From Symsagittifera roscoffensis (taxonomy: Eukaryota > Xenacoelomorpha > Acoela > Convolutidae), in the NCBI RefSeq assembly GCF_963678635.1, contig NC_087066.1, positions 54,016,312 through 54,080,311 of the forward strand: DNA of 64,000 nucleotides. The letters are read 5' to 3'. Under the pieces are notes generated by a model. It saw only the letters and a program-made list of their open reading frames with translations. It had not been told where the DNA came from and ran no database searches. This document shows, piece by piece, positions 58,467-64,000 of the stretch. Each line of letters starts with the position of its first letter. Positions within the stretch are counted from its first letter, which is position 1. The translations under genes and the position numbers were made by a program.

Positions 58467-61376
58467 TTAAAAATTTAACATTCCAAGGAATTCCTGGATT
58501 TTCTTTTTGTTTGTTGGTGGTTGGAGATTTTGAATAGCATCAATGCGTGATTTTAATGGAGTGATTGTTTTTCTTTCTATATTGTGTCCTAAGAATTTAA
58601 CTCGTGTTAAAAAGAAGTGTGATTTATCGGGGGCGGCCTTCAGATTTTCGTTCTGAAGTATTTTGTGATAGTGTTCTAAAACATTGAACATTTCTTCTTT
58701 TGTCTGTGATTGCATAAAAAAATCGTCTAAATAGGTGATTGCGTTTTTCTTGAGTATTAATGGTCTAAAAATTTTGCTCATAAAAGCTGAAAATGCTGCT
58801 GGTCTTATGGATATTCCATAGAATAGGCGGTTGAATTCATATTGCTGATTTCCAATAACAAATTGTGTTAAGCGTCGCGATTGTTCATCTAGTGGCATTT
58901 GATTATATGCACTATTCATATCTGCGGTTGTAAAGTATTTTCCGTTTATTTTTGTTAAAATAACTTGTATTGGTTCAATAGGCCAATTGCATTTTGATTC
59001 GTCTATTAGTGAATTAAGGTATCTAGCGTCTAGAACTATTTTTAATGATTCTCCTTTTGCTAGGATGATAACAGGGTTGATAAATGTGTTACCTTTTGGT
59101 TGTTCTTCTTTGTTTACCGGTGAGATAATTTTGTATTGTTCTAAAATATCGAGTAATCTGTTTACTTTATCGTGTAAGTGAATTGGTACTTTACTTGCTC
59201 TTTGTTTTTTGAAAACTGCGTCAGGTTTTAATGGGAGATGTAGTGATGAGCTGATTTTGCCAACATCAAATTTGGATGTTGCATAGACTGATGAATATTT
59301 TATTAGCTGTTTGGCTAATTTATCAAATTCGTCTTGTGTTATTTGTGAATGTTGGAAGTTAAACATTGTTAAAAATTTCTGTTGATTCTCTGTATAGTTA
59401 TTTATGTTGAATGTAGGTTTGAAATATGGGGTTTTTGTGAAATAATCTGTATTTCTTTTTTCATTACTTATTATATTATTTATGGATAATTCTTCATTAA
59501 GAATTGTGGATTGACAAATATCTAATAATTGGAGTATATTATTTACGCGGTATGCGTTTTCGTGTATTGGTGATATCGTAGCGTTGGTTTCGCAATAGCC
59601 TAAAAGTCCTAAAGGTAATGTTACTTGATAGGGTGTATTGTTGTATACATGTAGAGAAATAATATCTGAATTCGAGTTTTTCAAATATTTTATGGATGAG
59701 ATTGTGATTTTGAAAAACTTATGGATAGGTTTGAATTCAAAATCTGACATATAGAGTTGTTGTTTATTTTGTTTTTTATCATATTGGTGAACTTGTTTTA
59801 TTGAAAAATTATATATGTTTCCTGATAGTGGTTTCAGGTGTTTTTTTTGTTGATTATATATCGGATAAAAGTTTGAAAAGAATGGTGGTTGTTTATTTAA
59901 TCTTTGAAAAAATGTTAGGGATGTGTCTTTTGTTTTTGTGTATTTATCTTTGATTAGTATTTTACTATTCAAAATGTTGATTGTTGGTATATATTTAGAG
60001 ATAAATGGTATTCCAATAATATTGTGTTTAATATCAGTGATATGAAATATTTGTTTAAATGGTTTATTTAAAATTTTATTTTGCTCTATTGTTCTTGTGG
60101 GGAGAAGAAATAATTGAATTTTTCCATAGTTTACCAATTTTGATCCTTGTGCTGTTGCTAGTTTACTGGAGGTTTCAAGGGGCGTTAGTTTTGGGTGTAA
60201 TGTTTTTATCTCATTCCATGTGGGAATGTTTATTATGTTTGATTCTGCTCCTGAATCAATTAAAAAATCAATTTCAAGATCTGGTGGTTGAAATTCTTTG
60301 TTTCTTGGACTTTCTAAAAGAAATGGTATTGTCCAAATTTTTTCTTTGGGTTGTTCTTTTTCTATATTTTGATAGATGTGATTTGTATTCAAGCATTTTG
60401 TTTTATTATTTTCATTGGATTGATTTGTAGTGTTGATTTCGTTAGTTTCTTGTGCCGTTTGTGTAGAATGGATGGGTTCAATATAATAATTGTGAAGGAG
60501 TTCTAATTGATTTTCATATATATGTGATGAAAAAAATTGTTCATATATAATAGGTTCGTAGTCATTTTCGACTGCTATCATATTTATGGAGATAGTGTTT
60601 TCTGTATCACTTTCTGAATCTGATGATTCACAGTTTATTTGATTTAGTTGTAGTTCGTTATTTCCTGTGTCATCAATACCTGGGGGGTCTGATGTTGTTT
60701 CTGGATTTGATTGTACTTGATTAATATGTCTTTGATGTTTAGGTGTACTACTTCTGTGGCGATTGTTAGAATTATTATAATGGTTATTCTTCCTGTGTGG
60801 TGATTGGGAATAATTTCTATAACGGTTTTTATAACTTGAATGTCGATTTTGTGAATTATTTCGTGATCTGTTTTGATAATTATTGTTTGGTCTGTTATAG
60901 TTTGATCTATTATATGAGTTATTCCTTGATCGATTGTTCGGGTAATTCTGGTTTCGGTTGTTTGAATAACTTCTATTTCGATTATTGGAGTAGTTTCTAT
61001 TTCTATTGTATGATGAGTTTCGTGATTGATTGTTTGCATAGTAATTATTCCTTGATTGGGAATTAGATCTAGAAACAAATTGTGTTGTATTCGAATTTGA
61101 TCTGGAGTAGTTATTTCGACTATTTGGTCTATTATAATGATTTTGTGACAAATTTTGTGTATTTCTTCGTTCTGGTGATCTTCCTCTATAACTTGAGTAA
61201 TATGGTGATTGAGTTCTCGTGTAATTGGTATTTTTCGGAAGTGGTTTTCCTGAACTGTTGTTGCTGTATACATTTTTGTTCGGTAGATTTTGATCTTTTT
61301 TCATGTACTGATAGAATGATTTATTTGGTTCTTTATATTTTTGAGGTTTGTTTTGATTGTCCTGTTGTTTTTGTCT
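58467..61376 (-). CDS. pol: Nucleocapsid linker, aspartic protease and reverse transcriptase of element 3
   Basis: Open from the codon after TGA (61377-61379); first ATG 61304. The first about 180 residues after the ATG are an extreme Asn/Arg/Ser/Tyr repeat (NYSNNRNRSYSNNRNQNYPN), probably RNA-binding. Protease: DFLIDSGAESNII and HNIIGIPFI. RT: YFTTADMNSAYNQMPL, LFYGISIRPAAFSAFM, active site ITYLDDFFMQ and VKFLGHNI. Ends in FLGMLNF followed by TAA at a position where this RT family usually has Tyr. Confidence 0.85.
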   Translation of the reverse strand, partial: RQKQQDNQNKPQKYKEPNKSFYQYMKKDQNLPNKNVYSNNSSGKPLPKNTNYTRTQSPYYSSYRGRSPERRNTQNLSQNHYNRPNSRNNYSRSNSNTTQFVSRSNSQSRNNYYANNQSRNSSYNRNRNYSNNRNRSYSNNRNQNYPNNRSRNNSYNRSNYNRPNNNYQNRSRNNSQNRHSSYKNRYRNYSQSPHRKNNHYNNSNNRHRSSTPKHQRHINQVQSNPETTSDPPGIDDTGNNELQLNQINCESSDSESDTENTISINMIAVENDYEPIIYEQFFSSHIYENQLELLHNYYIEPIHSTQTAQETNEINTTNQSNENNKTKCLNTNHIYQNIEKEQPKEKIWTIPFLLESPRNKEFQPPDLEIDFLIDSGAESNIINIPTWNEIKTLHPKLTPLETSSKLATAQGSKLVNYGKIQLFLLPTRTIEQNKILNKPFKQIFHITDIKHNIIGIPFISKYIPTINILNSKILIKDKYTKTKDTSLTFFQRLNKQPPFFSNFYPIYNQQKKHLKPLSGNIYNFSIKQVHQYDKKQNKQQLYMSDFEFKPIHKFFKITISSIKYLKNSNSDIISLHVYNNTPYQVTLPLGLLGYCETNATISPIHENAYRVNNILQLLDICQSTILNEELSINNIISNEKRNTDYFTKTPYFKPTFNINNYTENQQKFLTMFNFQHSQITQDEFDKLAKQLIKYSSVYATSKFDVGKISSSLHLPLKPDAVFKKQRASKVPIHLHDKVNRLLDILEQYKIISPVNKEEQPKGNTFINPVIILAKGESLKIVLDARYLNSLIDESKCNWPIEPIQVILTKINGKYFTTADMNSAYNQMPLDEQSRRLTQFVIGNQQYEFNRLFYGISIRPAAFSAFMSKIFRPLILKKNAITYLDDFFMQSQTKEEMFNVLEHYHKILQNENLKAAPDKSHFFLTRVKFLGHNIERKTITPLKSRIDAIQNLQPPTNKKKIQEFLGMLNF

Positions 61377-63950
61377 TCATTCAGAAATACTATGTCCGTA
61401 TCGTCGGCAATAATTACACCATTTTTTGAAAGATGGTTTGCCTTTAAAGTTTGGGTGTTTTTCATAAATATTGAGTATTTCAGTGATTTTTTCAACGAGG
61501 TCTGTATCTGATTCCTGTATATTATTGATATTTGTGGTATTTGTTTCAATTCGGTTAACATATTGTAATTTCAGATTTTCTGTTTCTTCAAGTTTCATTG
61601 TGATTTCCGCTTGCTCTAGTTTGTCTACTAGTTTTCGAAAATCTAAATCGGGCTCTCGAATTGAGGAGGGATGGGATGCTCTCTTTTTTATTGCTATTTT
61701 CCTTAATTGAGGTGTTAAGGTCATCATTAAGATTTCTGTCATTTTTGTGTTTTTATAGTCGTGTGTATTTAATGAATATGCTTTTCGAACTAGTGTTTCG
61801 ATACGTACTGCTAATTGTTTGATGGTTTCATTTGGTAATCTGCGAATTTCATTACATAAAACTCTTTGTTGTTGTTTGTTTCTCTCGGAGTCAAACATTT
61901 TTGAAAATTCTTGTGTAAATCTTTTACAATTTGATTTTATTTCTATAGGCAATATTGAAAACCATTTTTGGGCTGCGCCGTCTAAGGTTGTCTGTATCAA
62001 CGCTGTGCGTCGATGTATCCAGTTTTGATGTAGTGGCGTATTAATTGGTTCAGGTCCTATATTTAAAATTAAATTTGCTGTTACTGCATTTAAATAATCT
62101 TCTACAGAATATTCAGGGTCTGTTCCTGTGAATACCATTAATGGTTTGTTTGATGTTATTGATGATCCACCCATAAGGTATGGATTCATTGTCATTTGTA
62201 ATGATTCTGCTGCATTTGGCATTTGTGAAAAATTCGAAAGTTGATTTTTTGTTATTTCGTGTTGTTGAAGGTAATATGGAAGTGGTATTTCATTTTGCAT
62301 TTGTGTTGGTTGATACGAGTGTGTAATCAATGGGTTTTGTGGCTGAATTGGTTGAAAAGATTGTGTATTATTTGGGTTTTGCATTTGTATTGGTTGTTGA
62401 TTTTGTGTATCTATTTGATGTGGAGAAAAAATTCTATGATATGTAAATGGTTTCTGCACTCCTTGTCCACGATATTCTTGAGTATATGTTGCAAATATAT
62501 CTGGTTGTAAATAATCATCATCAGAGGATAGGTAATCCGTTTGATGAGGTGCTTGTTTTTTATTTTTATTCTGTTGAAAGAATGGGTAGTTTTCACTACG
62601 ATCCTGTGGAGGATGTGAATTAGTTTGAAAGTTTACTGAGTTGGTTGTTGCCATTGGACTATCCCAATATCGAGATCTTATCTGATTATGATTATTTTTT
62701 CGGGGGGGATAGTTTGTTTTTGACGAATGTGTGTAATTATAATTGTGTTCCGCAAAATTGTTTCTTGTGAACGTTCTGCGTGTTTTTGACGGTATTGTCA
62801 TGGGTCTATATGTTTGATAATCCATTTGTGAATATTTTGGAGCAACCGAAGGTTTAACGGTTGATTGTAAGGTTACCTGTGCTTGTGAAGTGTTTGTATT
62901 TCTTGGTGTTGTTAAATTTGGACGTATTGGTGAAATACTTTGTTGTGTCGTTGTTGTTGTTTGGACAATTTCTTCATTTATGAAGTGTGATGGTGTCTGA
63001 ATATCTTGTTGAGTGAGATTCCTAGTTCCATTAAGGTTTTCATTGTGTATGACGGTCGAGTTTAAGCTGTTATTTCGCCTATCCGGTAGAAATGTATTAT
63101 AGTTTAATGGTGTTGCATCAATGGTTAATGGTACTACTCTTACATAATCTCTTGTATAAGATATTGTACTTATTGCTTGACTTGCAATTGATTGTGGGAT
63201 ATTTATAAATGCATAATGAGACCATTCGGGGTCCCAAACGTAGTCTGACTGTTCTGTGATGGCGGTATCATCGTTTGAATTTTGAGGTCTGAAATTTTTT
63301 CTTGCTTGTGAAATTAAATCTATATTATGTGTGAAATAATCTATTATAAACCATGCCAAAATTTTTTGTAAGTCATGTTTTGTATGTTGTGAAACATCAT
63401 CTTTAGTGAAATTTTCTTTAATTATATGTAGAAAAGTTGAAAATAGTGTGATTTCATGTCGTACCCTTATATGTTTAGATGTCTCTGTCGGTGAGACACT
63501 TGGGATTGGGATTTCGTTTTCTAATATTGAGATATAACTATATATTATGGCAAACACTTCATTAGTGAATATGGAGTTTGCTCTTTGTGAGTTATGATAT
63601 TGTATGCTTTTTATGTATTCTGAGAATACTTTTGAAAATTCTAAATCAAGGTCGTCTGTTTGAATTTCATATTTGCGGTGATTCGGGTTTGGTGAGCTGA
63701 ATTCTATGGTGTAGATTCCGTATTGTTGTGTCAAATTACATATATCTTTCAGATAGTGATCAATAATTTGTCTTTTGATCTTTACATCTGGGAACTCTGC
63801 TTTACATGGGCTGATTCCGGGTTCAAATAAATTTAGGATTAAATTCTTGCAAAGTATATGCTGCCCTCTATCATTGGGTGCATCTACGAGGAAGGGGTAG
63901 ATATCGTCATCATCTGGACTATCTTCACTTGGGGTGTGTGTTTGGCTCAT
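61377..63950 (-). CDS. gag: Gag of element 3
   Basis: 857 codons from an ATG at 63950. The N-terminal third is helical, the middle is a Gln/Asn/Pro-rich disordered region with PIQMQNPNNTQ-like repeats (QPIQPQNP, QPTQMQNE), and the capsid part has LMVFTGTDPEYSVEDYLNAV and AAQKWFSILPIEIKS. The zinc knuckle reads CNYCRRYGHSISE and then TGA, so the stop sits exactly where the last Cys of the CX2CX4HX4C motif belongs. The frame continues in phase into protease-RT, giving a Gag-Pol separated only by this TGA. Confidence 0.85.
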   Translation of the reverse strand: MSQTHTPSEDSPDDDDIYPFLVDAPNDRGQHILCKNLILNLFEPGISPCKAEFPDVKIKRQIIDHYLKDICNLTQQYGIYTIEFSSPNPNHRKYEIQTDDLDLEFSKVFSEYIKSIQYHNSQRANSIFTNEVFAIIYSYISILENEIPIPSVSPTETSKHIRVRHEITLFSTFLHIIKENFTKDDVSQHTKHDLQKILAWFIIDYFTHNIDLISQARKNFRPQNSNDDTAITEQSDYVWDPEWSHYAFINIPQSIASQAISTISYTRDYVRVVPLTIDATPLNYNTFLPDRRNNSLNSTVIHNENLNGTRNLTQQDIQTPSHFINEEIVQTTTTTQQSISPIRPNLTTPRNTNTSQAQVTLQSTVKPSVAPKYSQMDYQTYRPMTIPSKTRRTFTRNNFAEHNYNYTHSSKTNYPPRKNNHNQIRSRYWDSPMATTNSVNFQTNSHPPQDRSENYPFFQQNKNKKQAPHQTDYLSSDDDYLQPDIFATYTQEYRGQGVQKPFTYHRIFSPHQIDTQNQQPIQMQNPNNTQSFQPIQPQNPLITHSYQPTQMQNEIPLPYYLQQHEITKNQLSNFSQMPNAAESLQMTMNPYLMGGSSITSNKPLMVFTGTDPEYSVEDYLNAVTANLILNIGPEPINTPLHQNWIHRRTALIQTTLDGAAQKWFSILPIEIKSNCKRFTQEFSKMFDSERNKQQQRVLCNEIRRLPNETIKQLAVRIETLVRKAYSLNTHDYKNTKMTEILMMTLTPQLRKIAIKKRASHPSSIREPDLDFRKLVDKLEQAEITMKLEETENLKLQYVNRIETNTTNINNIQESDTDLVEKITEILNIYEKHPNFKGKPSFKKWCNYCRRYGHSISE

Positions 63951-64000
63951 TTTTTCGTTTAATGACTGTTAATAGGTAATTATCGATATGTCTAATTGGT

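Larger units (their letters stand above)
48828..64000 (-). mobile_element. Element 3: Ty3/Gypsy retroelement with chuvirus-like glycoprotein and extra membrane ORFs
   Basis: Minus-strand order: gag, protease, RT, RNase H, integrase, membrane-anchored ORF, signal-peptide glycoprotein, glycoprotein C-terminus with anchor, second membrane-anchored ORF, candidate 3' intron. RT and integrase motifs are Ty3/Gypsy. The whole gag-pol frame from 63950 to 55707 is one phase, broken by four in-frame stops and no shift. The 5' LTR is beyond 64000. Confidence 0.85.

Noticed and set aside
8702-61379. Altered genetic code explaining the in-frame stops
   Set aside because: TAA, TAG and TGA stand at different amino-acid positions (Cys, Tyr, Trp-like), and the PPP4R1 exon uses the standard code. 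Nonsense mutation or local readthrough is simpler.

Overview
The window is transposon-packed animal (metazoan) DNA. The only host coding sequence I can recognise is at the extreme left: two minus-strand exons (1-36 and 311-847) of a gene resembling protein phosphatase 4 regulatory subunit 1 (PPP4R1). The exons are joined by GT-AG introns and are AT-rich around the coding parts. I cannot name the phylum. Nearly everything else is retroelement sequence, which points to a repeat-rich invertebrate genome.

Layout. (1) 1-4.2 kb: PPP4R1 exons and non-coding flank. (2) About 3.9-12.6 kb, minus strand: element 1, a Ty3/Gypsy retroelement. It has protease, RT, RNase H, integrase, a macro-domain-like ORF and an Env-like ORF with a furin site. 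Its gag and 5' LTR are lost at a 23-bp assembly gap (12600-12622). (3) 12.6-36.3 kb, plus strand: element 2, a giant Ty3/Gypsy element. It has a tRNA-Asn-type primer site, a 3.1-kb leader full of structured repeats, Gag-protease, RT-RNase H, integrase and a macro-domain-like ORF. In the env position it carries an intact 2955-codon ORF with a complete SGNH/GDSL-esterase catalytic set. A candidate 1.6-kb 3' LTR follows. A complete copy would be about 25 kb. (4) 36.3-46.5 kb: wreckage of non-LTR retrotransposons. This includes three copies of a restriction-like-endonuclease (RLE) tail, a PHD-finger ORF1 with a broken ORF2, a TATC microsatellite, a GAGCGG inverted minisatellite and a second RT relic with a 0.3-kb duplicated block. 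(5) 46.5-48.8 kb: AT-rich sequence without recognisable genes. (6) 48.8-64 kb, minus strand: element 3, a Ty3/Gypsy element. It has gag, protease, RT, RNase H and integrase in one frame cut only by in-frame stops. Downstream are a membrane-anchored ORF, a glycoprotein resembling those of chuviruses, and a second broken membrane-anchored ORF. Its 5' end lies beyond the window.

The strongest candidate for an undescribed system is element 2. It combines an esterase-bearing giant third ORF, probably expressed from a spliced RNA (acceptor at 25681, first ATG at 25776). A G GGA AAA heptamer could fuse integrase to the macro-like domain by -1 frameshifting. The leader holds four hairpin-closed modules of exactly 67 nt, a C-rich array with exact 13/30-nt spacing, and two tandem structured RNA modules whose helices show compensatory changes. 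The gag-pol part carries several lesions while the 8.9-kb third ORF carries none.
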